Part shown: piece after piece, positions 52,826 through 63,318 of the stretch
How positions within the stretch are numbered: position 1 is the stretch's first letter
Layout of the letters: each line of letters starts with the position of its first letter
Assembly: GCA_023052935.1 (NCBI GenBank)
Contig: CM041298.1
Coordinates: forward strand, 4,258,063-4,322,062
Origin: Piezodorus guildinii
Taxonomy: Eukaryota; Arthropoda; Insecta; Hemiptera; Pentatomidae
Direction of reading: 5' to 3'
DNA: 64,000 nt
Made by a program: the position numbers and the translations under genes
Notes under the pieces: model-generated
Told to the model about the DNA's origin: nothing
Databases searched by the model: none
What the model saw: only the letters and a program-made list of their open reading frames with translations

Positions 52826-53738
52826 TTCCATCCTCCTATTGAATCGCCTCCACTGTTTATACAAGACCTAGGACAAGACAGACGACGCTACTTACCGCAA
52901 CAAGACAACACCTGTTCCTCCACCCAGAGCTAACGAAGGCAGGTGATTTATTAGATGTTAGCAAGAGAGGGCAATAGATAACCGGTCATTAAGGAACCGG
53001 TCGAGATATTTATTGAACACCGGTTAGCTGGTGGTTAATAGCATGGCAACATTATCCTTGTAAGGTCGCGGTAATAGCCGTATTCATGGAGCAGTCTGGT
53101 CCATGGGTCTAGGGACTTCGGAAGGGATAGTTTGCTTGTATTTATCACTTCTTAAATTATTTAATCATCCGCGCGTTTTTTTTAGTTTGTGTGTGGATAA
53201 TTGTGTTTTTATTGCTCTTCTGAATTTATTTAAAGGATTTAAACATCATTAAAGGTTAACAGTGTTGTAGAACTGAATGTTTCTGCGAAAATCTACTGTC
53301 CAGCAATTTTGTCCATGTTTGACGCGCTCTTGCGACAAACGGTTAGCCCTACCAAAAAACTTTACTTATGAAAAATGGAGGAAATTTTAATTACTTGGAT
53401 TTTTTAAGTAGAAAGTTTTGTCCTTAAACCCGTAGTTTTCAAAAAATACCAACATTTATGCAAAAAAAATGGAGAAAAAAGTGGTTCTGGGCAAAATGTT
53501 TCCCCGCAAACTTCAGATTCATGTTCAGCGTCCCAAAAAATATTTTGGGTGAAAAAAATCAAAACTTTCCCATGAAAATGCTAATATGCCTAGCCTATTA
53601 CTCATATTCCATATATAGGTAGGCTGAGGAAAAATTTAATTTTATCTAGAGAAGAAAGTGATAATCTTATGTTACGTGTACCAGATTCCGTTATCATCTT
53701 ATGCTTAATGTTTAAGACTTTATACATATATATATGTA
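52826..53738. other. Unassigned
   Basis: No gene or repeat recognised. 52980-53040 contains CCGGT repeated in both orientations. Confidence 0.4.
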
Positions 53739-53782
53739 CGAGGCATGTTTTTTAAGTAAGTACCGTTTTGGAATTAAAAAAA
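53739..53782 (-). mobile_element. Mariner terminal repeat (separate family)
   Basis: TA (53737-53738) followed by CGAGGCATGTTTTTTAAGTA and AGTACCGTTTTGGAATT has the form of a mariner inverted repeat. It probably belongs to the same element as the transposase remnant at 55291-55745, now separated by two Rep-A copies. Confidence 0.5.
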
Positions 53783-53786
53783 TCTG

Positions 53787-54397
53787 GTGCGGGAAACACT
53801 CGACTTTCACTTACCTCCATTTTTAAAATCAATGAAAGAATCTTCAAATACAGTTAGAGATAAAAATACGTGAAATTATTAAGGAATTAATCAAATTGAA
53901 TTTAGGGATCACTTGTAGCTGGGTAGCTAGCGTAACAGCCTACCATGCCAAAGGTCACGGGTTCAAATCCGCAGGTGGTCCTTCGGAGGGGACGTTAAAA
54001 GGTGGTCCCGAGCCTGTGCGATGTCAGGTACATCGTCCGATTAGCCATAGTAGCATAAAGTGACGTTAAATAAATAAATAAATAATAAATTGAATTTATA
54101 TAGAAACATGTGTTTTATTAAAAAATCTATTATATTATTATCTTAAATAATCAGTAAGTTTTATCTTCTTGTCATCACTCTCCATTAACTTTTAAAAGCT
54201 TGTGTATGAGATGATATTTTTTCTAAAATCTTTAGATTTCCAACAGTATGTCATACATGTATATTACTGCTCTCAAGTTCAAAAACGAAAAATTGCATTA
54301 AAAAAATATTTTTTCTGTTTTCTCCTTTAGTTGGGTATCGAATTTATTCAATTTATATATTTACCTGTTTTTTCATGAGCGTTAACAAGATAATATA
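53787..54397 (+). repeat. Rep-A copy with nested SINE-1
   Basis: TCTGGTGCGGGAAACACTCG to GTTAACAAGATAATATAG. SINE-1 occupies 53905-54086; removing it and one target copy restores continuous Rep-A (AATCAAATTGAATTTATATA). Confidence 0.87.
53905..54086 (+). mobile_element. SINE-1, internally deleted, with 12-bp target duplication
   Basis: Begins GGGATCACTTGTAGCTGGGT; the B box CACGGGTTCAAATCCGC is clear. It lacks the CTAGGATTTTTTAATGGGAG segment and a later ~70 bp segment. Flanked by AAATTGAATTTA (53893-53904 and 54087-54098). Confidence 0.93.
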
Positions 54398-54403
54398 GTT
54401 TTA

Positions 54404-55290
54404 TATAGACTTTGACTTACCTCTATTTTTAAAATAAATGAAAGAATTTTCAAATACAGTTAGAGATAAAAATACGTGAAACTATTAGGGAATTAATTAA
54501 ATTGATTTTTATATAGAAACATGTGTTTTATTAAAATATCTATTATATTATTATCTAAAATAATCAGTTAGTTTTACCATCTTTTCATCACTCTCTATTA
54601 ACTTTTAAAAGCTTGAGTATAATATAATATTTTTCTAAAATCTTTAGCTTTCCAACGGTATATCATACATGTATATTACTGTTCTTGTGTTCAAAAACAA
54701 AAAATTGCATTAAAAAAATATTTTTTCAGTTTTCTCCTTTAGTTGCTTTTCAAATTCATTTAACTTGCATATTCAGCTGTTTTTCACCAGTGGTAACAAG
54801 ATAGTATAGTTATATTTATAGAATCTACAAAATTAAAGGTACTTTAGAGGAAGAAAATTTAAAATATCGGTATTTAAGCCCTGTCAGACCATTTTTATCC
54901 AAATAAAACCTACATGATATTAAAGCCCATTAAATTTTACATCGATATAGAATCAAAATTCGAATTTAATCAAAATCGTCGGATCCGTTTTTGAGAAAAT
55001 CGAAAAAAGGTTCAAAATGCATGGTATAAAGTGCCTCTTCTGGTAAGCTCATTTTGATGAAAAAAGTTTTGTCACGTCTCGGGCGTATAGTTGTCTTAAA
55101 TATAAAATTTCAGTTTCATAGGACTTACCGTTCCCGCCCGGGAGTTACCACACACACAGACCTTTTTTTCGGGACTTGGTTATTTGGACTCAGGGGACCC
55201 TAAAACGTGTATTTCCGTTGAAAACTGGAATTCGAAAATTTTCACGATCGCAATACTTCCCCTTACTATATATAGTAAGTGAAAGTAAAA
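54404..55290 (+). repeat. Rep-A copy, near full length
   Basis: Starts at ACTTTGACTTACCTCTATTT (outer terminus missing) and ends TTACTATATATAGTAAGTGA then AAGTAAAA. All blocks are present, with an ACACACACAGA tract. Confidence 0.87.
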
Positions 55291-55745
55291 AAATAAGTCA
55301 AAATTATGCAGACATAATTAATAAATTGAATTTCTAATTTTGTATCTAGATTCTAGATTTTCCCATTTAAATGATTTTATGAGATCTTTGGTCCGATTAG
55401 CCACATGTGGACGGGCATTGTCATGCAGCAAAACGATACCCTTACTCAACTTGCCGCGTCTTTTGTTCTGGATTGCACGACGAAGATTTTTCAATGTCTC
55501 ACAATAAGACGCTACATTGATTGTCTCATTACGAGGCAGAAACTCCACTAGCAATACTCCTTTTCTGTCCCAAAAAACTGTGCAAATGATTTTCCGGGCA
55601 GAATTCTTTGCTTAAACTTCACTCTTTTGGGTAATGATGAATGTCGCAATTCCAAGGATTGTTGTTTTGATTCTGGTGTGATGTAGGCGAGCCATGTTTC
55701 CTCACCAGTAACAATTTGGTCTAAAAAAGTGGTTAACAAGTCAGG
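55291..55745 (-). pseudogene. Mariner transposase catalytic-domain remnant (mori-like)
   Basis: Minus: FLDQIVTGEETWLAYITPES, KQQSLELRHSSLPKRVKFKQ, VEFLPRNETINVASYCETLK, NLRRAIQNKRRGKLSKGIVL and LHDNARPHVANRTKDLIK. This is the centre of a mariner transposase. The first catalytic position, expected Asp in TGDE, reads Glu (TGEE). The second (HDN) is intact. The region with the third Asp and the N-terminal DNA-binding domain are absent. A frameshift lies near 55550. Not functional. Confidence 0.82.
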
Positions 55746-57258
55746 CGGTAGAATGTAAGAGGAGGGTATTCAAAAACTGGTGCCGCGTTATGGAAATTAT
55801 GTAGAAAAGTAGATTAAGGTACAGGCTTCCATGTAAAAATAAAATTATTGCAGTATCTTTGCACGTCTTATATATACATTATAGAGTATGGTTATGGTAG
55901 TTTAACGATTTTCGGAATTGGCATTTCCCCACCAAGGAATATCCTCGTTCAGCAAGTTCATCCTGAAGTTTATATACCATACCCCACCATCAGAAGTACC
56001 CCCACCCTGAACCCAATGGTACGATTCCGGCAGAGTTCACCCGCGATGGGTGAAGAAGAGGAGTTCGTTCGCCCTTGGGCCGTTAGGCTAAGACAATGCT
56101 ACCGATCCAAAACCTAAGGGAAAAAAAATACCTTGCGATTGTTCCTCGTTACTTCCGTCTTCCTACTTCTATTTTCATAAATATTTTTTTCCGCAAAAAG
56201 ACCCTGGAACGGAATCTCCAAATTGCCTCTTGTTCTTGGGAGTTGATGAATCATGTTTCACTTTTCGCAAACCTCGTGGAAAACGAACGCTCGTTCAGGA
56301 TTACCTGGAAACTTGTAGGTGAGGAATTAATTTCAAATGGGACATTTTTTGCTAAATCGATATTTAAACATATTTATATATCAATTATTATTATAGAAGA
56401 GTGAATATAATTATGAATGTAGTAGTTGGAACTATTTCTTCTCTTTCTTTATATTTTTATTTATTATAACATATATAAAACTTGATTATAACGTTTCAAG
56501 GTACTTTATAATAATATTGCTTTATTGGAAAATAATATAATCTGCCACTATCTTGGGCCAAGGTACTTTATATGCCTCATCTTTAGATTATTAAAAATCA
56601 TGTAAAATGATAATAAGATGACAGTTATGAAGTATGGAAATAAACAAAATGAAGATGATAGTTATAAAGTATGGAAGTAAACTTAATTGAGATGATAATA
56701 TTGTAATGAGAATATATAAAGAGAGACTACGCAAATGAAAAAAATGACAAAGGAAAATATGTGAACAATTAAAATTTTAAATATTAACAATTTTGAAGTG
56801 ATATATGACGGTAATATATTAAAAACATATTTAAGAGTATAGGTAATATATAAAAAAGAAGATAGTCATTAAAACAGAGAAACAGTATGAATGAAAAATA
56901 ATTTTAAATTTTAAAATAATGTAATATTAAACTAAGAATTATATGTCAGGATATGTAACAGAGAAATATATGAGTATGGAAAGAGGGAGAAAGAATTGGG
57001 CGATGTTAAGAGATTCTAATCAATAAGAAAAAAAGAGTCAAGTATGTATCTTTTTTCTTATTGATTGTATCAATTGATGACCGCACCCCCAACCATCTTC
57101 CTCATCTAATAAACATATTTATGTTCTGATCACCTGCCGAAAAATATTTAAATCTCGGGGTTCATTCTCTGATTCTAGAGGGCACTGTTGATTTAGTAAT
57201 ATTGGATGAAGAAGCGGAAAATATTAAATAAGTAAGCATATGGCGAAATATATGTTGT
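55746..57258. other. Unassigned
   Basis: The first ~100 bp read like the DNA-binding side of the mariner (WYRVMEIMWKSRLR). Beyond 55850 I recognise nothing. 55920-56130 is GC-richer, with an 89-codon plus frame and no family character. 56400-57060 is very AT-rich. Confidence 0.4.
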
Positions 57259-57405
57259 TTTTACTTTCGCTAAGGAAAATAATTGCGATCGTGAAAATTT
57301 TCTATTTCGAGTATTCACCGGACCTACACGTTTTAAGATCCTTTGAGTCCGAGTGACCAATTCTACAGAACCAAAAGTTCTGTGTCCGTGTATGTCTTAA
57401 GTTGA
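57259..57405 (-). repeat. Rep-A 3'-end fragment, diverged
   Basis: TTTTTACTTTCGCTAAGGAA, GCGATCGTGAAAATTTTC and ACCGGACCTACACGTTTTAA. Confidence 0.65.
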
Positions 57406-57422
57406 CATCAAAAATGATATAG

Positions 57423-58178
57423 GGTACCCTGAGTCCAAATAACCAAGTCCCGCAAAAAGGTCTGTGTGTGTGTGGTAACTCCCTGGCGGAAACGGTAAGT
57501 CCTATGAAATTTAAATTTCATATTTAAGACAAATATACGCCCGAGACGTTACGAAACCTTTTTAATTAAAATGAGCTTACCAGAAGAGCCACTTTATACC
57601 ATGCATTTTGCACCTTCTTAGGATTTTCTTGAAACCGCTTCCGACGATTTTAATTAAACTCGCTATATCCATATAAAATTTAATGAGTTTCAATATCATG
57701 TAGGTTTCATTCAGATTAAAATAGTCTGACAGGACTTGAATGCCGATATTTAAAATTTTCTCTCTCTAAAGTACCTTTAATTTTGTTGATTCTATAAAAA
57801 TAACTATATTATCTTGTTACCACTGGTGAAAAACAGCTGAATATGCAAGTTAATTGAATTTGAAAAGCAACTAAGAGAGAAAATTAAAAAAAAATATTTT
57901 TTTAATGCAATTTTTTGTTTTTAAACACAAGAACAGTAATATACATGTATGATATACCGTTGGAAAGCTAAAGATTTTAGAAAAAATATTATATTATACT
58001 CAAGCTTTAGATAATAATATAATAGATTTTTTAATAAAACACAAATTTCTATATAAAATCAATTTAATTAATTCTCTAATAGTTTTACGTATTTTTATCT
58101 CTAACTGTATTTGAAAATTCTTTCATTGATTTTAAAAATAGAGGTAAGTCAAAGTCGTGTGTTGCCCGCATCAGATTT
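57423..58178 (-). repeat. Rep-A copy (minus)
   Basis: GGGTACCCTGAGTCCAAATA to GTGTTGCCCGCATCAGATTT. It lacks the extreme 3' palindrome, which is represented by the diverged fragment just upstream. Confidence 0.85.
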
Positions 58179-58239
58179 TTTTCCTACATCATCAACTGAA
58201 CTATAAATATTCGTAACTATAAATAATAAAAAAAAATTA

Positions 58240-58604
58240 GATAACGATGAAGAAAATTCACAAAAGATAATACGAAGGTCAGAGAGAAGTGAAGAGAAGG
58301 CCCGACCTAGATACGCAGCAGATAGCGGGCTCTCTGTTAATTACCTTGTGCTATCTTCTCATGTTAGTTAATTTACATAACCTACTTCAATTAACTAAGT
58401 ATGTCATTAGTCATTGTATCTTCATATCTGCGGGCTTTGGCTATCATCATTGTTAGTGTATGTGTTCTAGTTTGTCCGTCCTGTTTACAACTTTAAATAA
58501 ATTCGTAGTTTAAGTGAAATCAACACCACTATATTAATTTAATCAGCTGTTTTTTCCAATTAAATTAGGCGGTTGACGATGTTTTGATTTTTTTTACAAG
58601 ACTG
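58240..58604 (+). other. Possible LTR-retrotransposon end (weak)
   Basis: The plus frame reads DEENSQKIIRRSERSEEKAR and PRYAADSGLSV before a stop at about 58370. This has the feel of the C-terminal tail of a retrotransposon polyprotein. It is followed by AATTTACATAACCTACTTCA and CAACTTTAAATAAATTCGTA, which includes an AATAAA. There is no second LTR and no pol. Assignment is a guess. Confidence 0.22.
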
Positions 58605-58797
58605 AAACAACAAACGGTGGTTTATAAGGAGGTGATTAGGTCTAGATCACGCTTGGCTGCCAGGTTTTTGTGCTAATCTCGGGTACTCACTTTATAGATG
58701 GTGAATAAATGATATTCAGCCACAGCCGGGATTCGAACCCAGGACCCGAAGAACAGTAGACAAGTGCTCTATCCACTAGACCACACCGCTCCTTGCC
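58605..58797 (-). mobile_element. SINE-2 (tRNA-related)
   Basis: On minus: AGGAGCGGTGTGGTCTAGTG (A box) and GGTCCTGGGTTCGAATCCCG (B box), with a shortened body relative to 39987. Confidence 0.85.
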
Positions 58798-58984
58798 AAA
58801 AAGTGACTATTAGAAATAAAATATTTTAAATTAAAGTAGTGTCCAGATAAAACCTTTATTATAAAAAAAAATTAACATCCAAATAGTGAAATCAATATTG
58901 AAAAAAATCTTAAAAACAGCGAACAGCGTGAAATGAGATATAGGCATATAAGAGGTATAAATTGGCAGTTCCGAAAATCCAATT

Positions 58985-59490
58985 TTGTAATAATAATTTT
59001 AAATATGAAATTTTAGTTTCTTTCAATTTTCCGTTTGGAGTTAGACTTACAAAAGAGGCGCCTACAGGGATCACCTGTAGCATTGTGTCTCGCATAGCAG
59101 CCTTCTATGCCAAAGGTTCAAACCCACAGGTGGCTCTAGGATTTTTTAATAGGAGTAAAAAATCCTTAGCCCTGCCGTTCTTCGGAGGGACGTAAAAAAG
59201 GAGACCTGTGCGATGTCAGGTACTCGTTGAAGATCCCTATCCTAATTAAACCTAGATAGCAAATTAAGGACTCCTACTGTAGGATCGTCCGATTATCCAC
59301 AGTAGCATAAGTGACGTTAATAAACAAATAGACGCAGACATTGGTTTACACTCACACAAACCTTTTTTGCGGGAGCATAGAATTTTGACTCAGTGACCCT
59401 AAAACGTTATTCCATCAAAAACTCAAATTACAAATTTCACGATCGCAATACTTTCTTAACTATATATTCCGTATCTATGTGAAAGCAACA
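58985..59490 (+). repeat. Rep-A fragment split by SINE-1
   Basis: Left piece: TAAATATGAAATTTTAGTTT and CCGTTTGGAGTTAGAC. Right piece: CTTTTTTGCGGGAGCATAGA and TTCACGATCGCAATACTTTC to a degenerate end. SINE-1 lies between. Confidence 0.7.
59068..59330 (+). mobile_element. SINE-1
   Basis: GGGATCACCTGTAGCATTGT start; GCCAAAGGTTCAAACCC B box; GTGACGTTAATAAACAAATA end. Target duplication is not clear. Confidence 0.85.
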
Positions 59491-59689
59491 AAAAAGCAAC
59501 GTGAGACTGTTCAAAAATTCAGTTTTCAAAAGATTTTCGAATTAACTAGTCTCAGTTATTTTCGATTTATGCCAGGTCTATTCCCGTTAGATCGATCCTG
59601 ATTTCTTTTCTGCAAATGATCGAACTTTGACTTATCACAGATTTGTCCATTGTAAGCCTTTTCTCCGAAACTACTGTACTCCTTTGAAA

Positions 59690-59960
59690 CTCAGCAAAAA
59701 AATAATATTGCACCGTGATGATCCTGACACCTAAACTTTGATATTCCCGGATTAATTTTAAAATGACGGCCGACTAAAAATAATTTAATTCAATAACTCA
59801 TTTATTTTTAAAGATAGAGAAAATATTTAAGTGTTTTCTAACCAAGAAACTGCGAATAATTATAAATTGAAATTTTACCCATTAATACGCCAATAACTCA
59901 GTTATTTTTTATGATAAAAAATTGTTGTTTGTTTTAAGATTAGGAAGAATAAAGAATAAA
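59690..59960 (+). repeat. Rep-K copy
   Basis: AATGACGGCCGACTAAAAAT, AATAACTCATTTATTTTTAA and CGCCAATAACTCAGTTATTT, each matched in reverse at 43660-43935. It continues directly into Rep-F. Confidence 0.55.
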
Positions 59961-60070
59961 AGGAGAATGGATGATTATTTATTTTCTAACAAAGCGATAA
60001 AAGAATTATTGAAATCGGTTCAGAAATAGCAGAGATATGGCGTTTCGAGATTAGCAGTGATAAAACCAGT
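59961..60070 (+). repeat. Rep-F fragment
   Basis: AAGAATTATTGAAATCGGTT, CAGAAATAGCAGAGATATGG and GATTAGCAGTGATAAAA. Confidence 0.6.
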
Positions 60071-60074
60071 TTCC

Positions 60075-60196
60075 ACTCGCCTGCCAGAGGCCCTGATGAT
60101 GACCCACAATGGGGGTCGAAACGTTGGCAAACAATAAAATAGTTGAAACTGTTCAGTTGTTTCATTTAATGACCGCCACCCGGACTAATTCCTTCC
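60075..60196 (+). mobile_element. PLE-2: Penelope-like end with hammerhead-like core
   Basis: Reads CTCGCCTGCCAGAGGCC (stem I hairpin GCCT/AGGC), then CTGATGA, one extra T, then GACCC-ACAATGG-GGGTC (stem II), GAAA, and CGTTGGC. This is the order of a type I hammerhead. The upstream strand of stem III is missing, so the motif is truncated at the Rep-F junction. The remainder (AACAATAAAATAGTTGAAAC, ATGACCGCCACCCGGACTAA) matches the insert at 19190-19310. No RT nearby. Confidence 0.6.
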
Positions 60197-60202
60197 AGTA
60201 AT

Positions 60203-60605
60203 TGAGACGTTGATTTCCAAAAGGTACTATATCCATTCTGGGGAATTTTACAGGAAGCGCGAAAGTCTCTCATTACTATATTATTAAACCAGCTAATTTG
60301 ATTCTTTTCGCATTAAAATCTAGAATTATTTTTTTACTATATTAATAAAATCATATTAAAGTTATGAAATGAAATGTTCTGTTATGATTTAGAATGAAAC
60401 TAAATGTGTAATAAGTATCTTAAGAAATTAATAGCATTTCTAAATCACGTTATTAAAAGAACATGAGTGTTCATTAGATACAATTAAATTTAAGATTTAG
60501 ATAAAACTAAATGAGGAGAATATAAATATGTAAAAAAATCAAGTTCGTAAAAACTGTCCTTTAGTACCTTTTGGAAATCAACGTCTCAATTCTCAACGGT
60601 CAACT
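60203..60605. repeat. Rep-H inverted repeat pair enclosing AT-rich sequence
   Basis: TTGAGACGTTGATTTCCAAA AGGTACTA at 60203-60230 is repeated inverted at 60576-60604 (TAGTACCTTTTGGAAATCAA then CGTCTCAA). The ~340 bp between carry no ORF. One arm copy also occurs at 46556. This may be a MITE-like element, or two Rep-H copies in opposite orientation. Confidence 0.55.
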
Positions 60606-61035
60606 AATTATATCCACTATAAATGATTTTATAAACACAGAGGATTAAATTGAAATATTGAAAAATGCTAAAAACTTATTTTACAAATCGATACATAATA
60701 AATACTATCAAGATAACTATGGTAGTACTATCGTGATAGTATGCGCAGAGTACTAAGACAGTGCTATCGTGACAGTTCTCGATAGAGTACATTAGAGCCG
60801 TGTGGCATTACGACACAGTTCCCCAAGTCGTGACCTGTCACTGAGAACCGAGGTTAGGCAATCCATATTCCTCAATGGGCTCCAAAGAGCTCTAGTCTCA
60901 TTCATAACTTCTCTATTCAATACTATTCGAAAAGAGAGGTGTGGCTCAGTTGGTAGGGTGCTCGGCTCTTGTTTTCTGTGTGCTTTTGTGCATCAGTTTA
61001 ACAGAGATTCCTGATCTTTGAGTGGTATTTTGCTT
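60606..61035. other. Unassigned, with tRNA-like A-box segment
   Basis: 60944-60980 (GAGGTGTGGCTCAGTTGGTA, GGGTGCTCGGCTC) resembles the 5' half of a tRNA or SINE head. No matching 3' half or anticodon loop is seen. The remainder is unassigned. Confidence 0.4.
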
Positions 61036-61049
61036 GCTCCAAATGGAAA

Positions 61050-61696
61050 TAATAATAATAATAGGCTTACCGAACCCGAAGGTTCGATGCCGATACCACC
61101 AAACTTCGCCTGCACAGACTCGTCCAATGTTCACTGGTCCAGCCCAAGCCCCCGAGATCAGCTTTAATGCAATCCTCCCATCGACGCTTCGGCCTACCTT
61201 TCGGACGCCTACCAGTCGGTTCAGCGAATACCAACTTTCTCGGAATCCGTTCCTCACTAAGCCCAACAACTTTACGCGCCCATTTGCGTCTCCGCGATGC
61301 TATGTACTCAATTCTATTCACAGGGTACAAAATCCGCAATTCCGCGTTGTGCAACCTTCTAAACTCCCCAGTGGCCTCATCTCTCTTCGGACCAAATATT
61401 TTACGCAGTACCTTATTCTCGAAAACCTTAAGCCGTAGTTCATCCTTCAAAGTAAGCGGCCACGTTTCGCATCCGTTAAGAACCGTTGGAAGAATAATAG
61501 TTTTATAAATTCTAACCTTTAATTTTTAGACAGAAGCCGCGAGCTAAGTAATTTAGCAACTGAATAATAACACGCATTTCCCACCTTTAACCGGGACTTT
61601 ATTTCTTCCTGGATTTCATTTTTTTCTTGTTATCATTGAACCTAAATACTTGAATTTCTCTACGTGTTCAAAAGTATGACCTAAAATATTAATATC
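61050..61696 (-). mobile_element. RTE-like LINE, 5'-truncated, with 14-bp target duplication
   Basis: Flanked by GCTCCAAATGGAAA (61036-61049 and 61697-61710). On minus it ends with a TATTAT tail. It contains only the C-terminal part, from EHVEKFKYLG. Confidence 0.9.
61067..61450 (-). pseudogene. RTE-like reverse transcriptase C-terminus
   Basis: Minus: KDELRLKVFENKVLRKIFGP, KRDEATGEFRRLHNAELRIL, IEYIASRRRKWARKVVGLSE, ERIPRKLVFAEPTGRRPKGR and RRWEDCIKADLGGLGWTSEH to ASNLRVR and a stop. Upstream frames (61450-61690) continue as VLNGCETWPLT and KFKYLG but with frame breaks. No catalytic residues are included. Nearly colinear with 18189-18560. Confidence 0.87.
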
Positions 61697-61744
61697 GCTC
61701 CAAATGGAAAAGAAAACAAAAAATCATTTTCTTCTTTAATGATC

Positions 61745-62280
61745 TTTACTTTCACTTAACTATATACGGAATATATAGTATGCGAAAGTATTGCGATCGT
61801 GAAAATTTTCGAATTTCAGCTTTCAACGGAAATGCACGTTTTAGGGTCATCTGAGTCCATATAACCAAGTCACGCAAAAGGTCTGTGTGTATGTTTTTGT
61901 TTATTTAACGTCACTTTATGCTACTATGGCTAATCGGACGATGCTACAGTGGGAGTCCTAAATGTTGCCTATCCAGGTTTTATTAGGATAGGGATCTTTA
62001 ACGAGTACCTGACATCGCACAGGCTCGGGACCACCTTTCAACGTCCCCTCGAAAGACGGAACTAAGGATTTTTTACTCCCATTAAAAAATCTTAGGACCA
62101 CCTGCGGGTTTGAACCTTTGGCATAGAAGGCTGTTATCCTAGCCACCATGCTACAAGTGATCCCTTAACCTTTTTACTTTCATTAAACTATATATTTTAT
62201 CTCTAACGATATTTAGCAATTCTTAAATTAATTTTAAAAACGGAGCTCGTCTTTTTTTCACGCACCAGATTTTAAAAATG
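61745..62280 (-). repeat. Rep-A copy split by SINE-1
   Basis: 61745-61892 holds the 3' end (TTTACTTTCACTTAACTATA, TTGCGATCGTGAAAATTTTC). 62165-62280 holds the 5' end (ATTTTAAAAACGGAGCTCGT, CACGCACCAGATTT). The middle of Rep-A is deleted. Confidence 0.72.
61893..62163 (-). mobile_element. SINE-1 (minus)
   Basis: TTTTTGTTTATTTAACGTCA tail side to ACCATGCTACAAGTGATCCC head side; the B-box region GCGGGTTTGAACC is present. Confidence 0.88.
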
Positions 62281-62534
62281 TATTTTACCTAATAAAGAAG
62301 GTGTGGATATTCGTCTGTAGAACCTTGCCAAATAGAAACTTGACATAGGATTTATTTTATTTTATTTTTTCCCTGTTTGCTCAGATTTAAAACGTTACTA
62401 ACTTAGAAATACGATTATGGACAAACGCTCCAACCTTCCACTTAATTACAAAAGACTTATTTATAGGCCGATATGGACTTACAGAGTAGATTATGGGCTC
62501 TGCTAAAACATCGAATTCCTTTTGTATCCAATCC

Positions 62535-63318
62535 ATCATCATCATCATCATCCGTGGCGCTACAGACCGATGTGGTCCTTGGCCTTCTTGGCCTATAAGT
62601 CTTCGCCAGGTGGTTCGGTCTTGAGCAGCCGCTCGCCAGTTGCGGGTGTCAAGTAGGCGAAGAGCATCCCTGGCAACGGTGTCCTCCCATCTAAGCCGAG
62701 GTCTTCCTCTTCCCCTTGTCCGGTGGAGCTCCCTCCAGCAGCTTTTTTGGAACTTCATCGTCTGGCATCCGTTCAACGTGGCCAGCCCAGCGCAGTCTTC
62801 GTAAGTTGATTAACCTCATCACATCAGCTTCTCCATGGATCCGGTAGATTTCCAAGTTTGTCCTCCGCCTCCAGCATTCCCCGATCTTTACTGGCCCAAA
62901 TATCTTTCTTTCAAATATGAGGATTTCCCTCTCCTCTTTACCAGTGAGGGTCCATGTCTCAGATCCATAAGTTAAGAAGGGCCTAATGAGAGTCTTATAC
63001 AAAAGGCACTTTGTGCGACGGGTGAGGTAGGCACTTCTCAGGTGCTTTCTGAGGCCAAAATAGCACCTGTTGGCTTTGAGGAGACGCTGACTTGTTTCCC
63101 CGGAGATCATATTTCCACAATTTACTACTGATCCGAGGTACTCAAATTGTTCAACGCTCTGGAACGCAAATGGGCGGGCCCATTATCACAGGATGTCGGT
63201 CTGCCTCCGCCACCTGAGGAAAGCATTTTCTAAGGACTCAAATGACCTTGCGACAATGTCCAGGTCGTCAGCAAAGCCAAGAATTTGGACCAGCCGGTTG
63301 AAGATGGTGTCCGAAGTC
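62535..63318 (-). mobile_element. RTE-clade LINE (second lineage), nested, with target duplication
   Basis: Flanked by TGTATCCAATCC (62523-62534 and 63319-63330). On minus it ends in an ATG microsatellite (plus ATCATCATC at 62534-62550), as RTE elements do. GC-rich relative to its host. Confidence 0.9.
62551..63290 (-). pseudogene. RTE-clade reverse transcriptase, C-terminal part
   Basis: From the 5' side on minus: QILGFADDLDIVARSFESLE (RT box as FADD, near 63280), NAFLRWRRQTDIL and a stop, then MISGETSQRLLKANRCYFGL, RKHLRSAYLTRRTKCLLYKT, LIRPFLTYGSETWTLTGKEE and LRRLRWAGHVERMPDDEVPK, then after a frameshift near 62720 RGRPRLRWEDTVARDALRLL and DRTTWRRLIGQEGQGPHRS. Both Asp of the box are kept. 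It is the C-terminal third of the protein, distinct from the 18189-type family (RWAGHVERM here instead of KWA-KVVGL). Confidence 0.86.

Noticed and set aside
55848..56117. 89-codon plus ORF as a host exon
   Set aside because: No splice sites or domain; composition is ordinary for a chance frame in GC-richer DNA.
60944..60985. Possible tRNA gene
   Set aside because: Only an A-box-like 5' half is seen; no cloverleaf, anticodon arm or B box follows.
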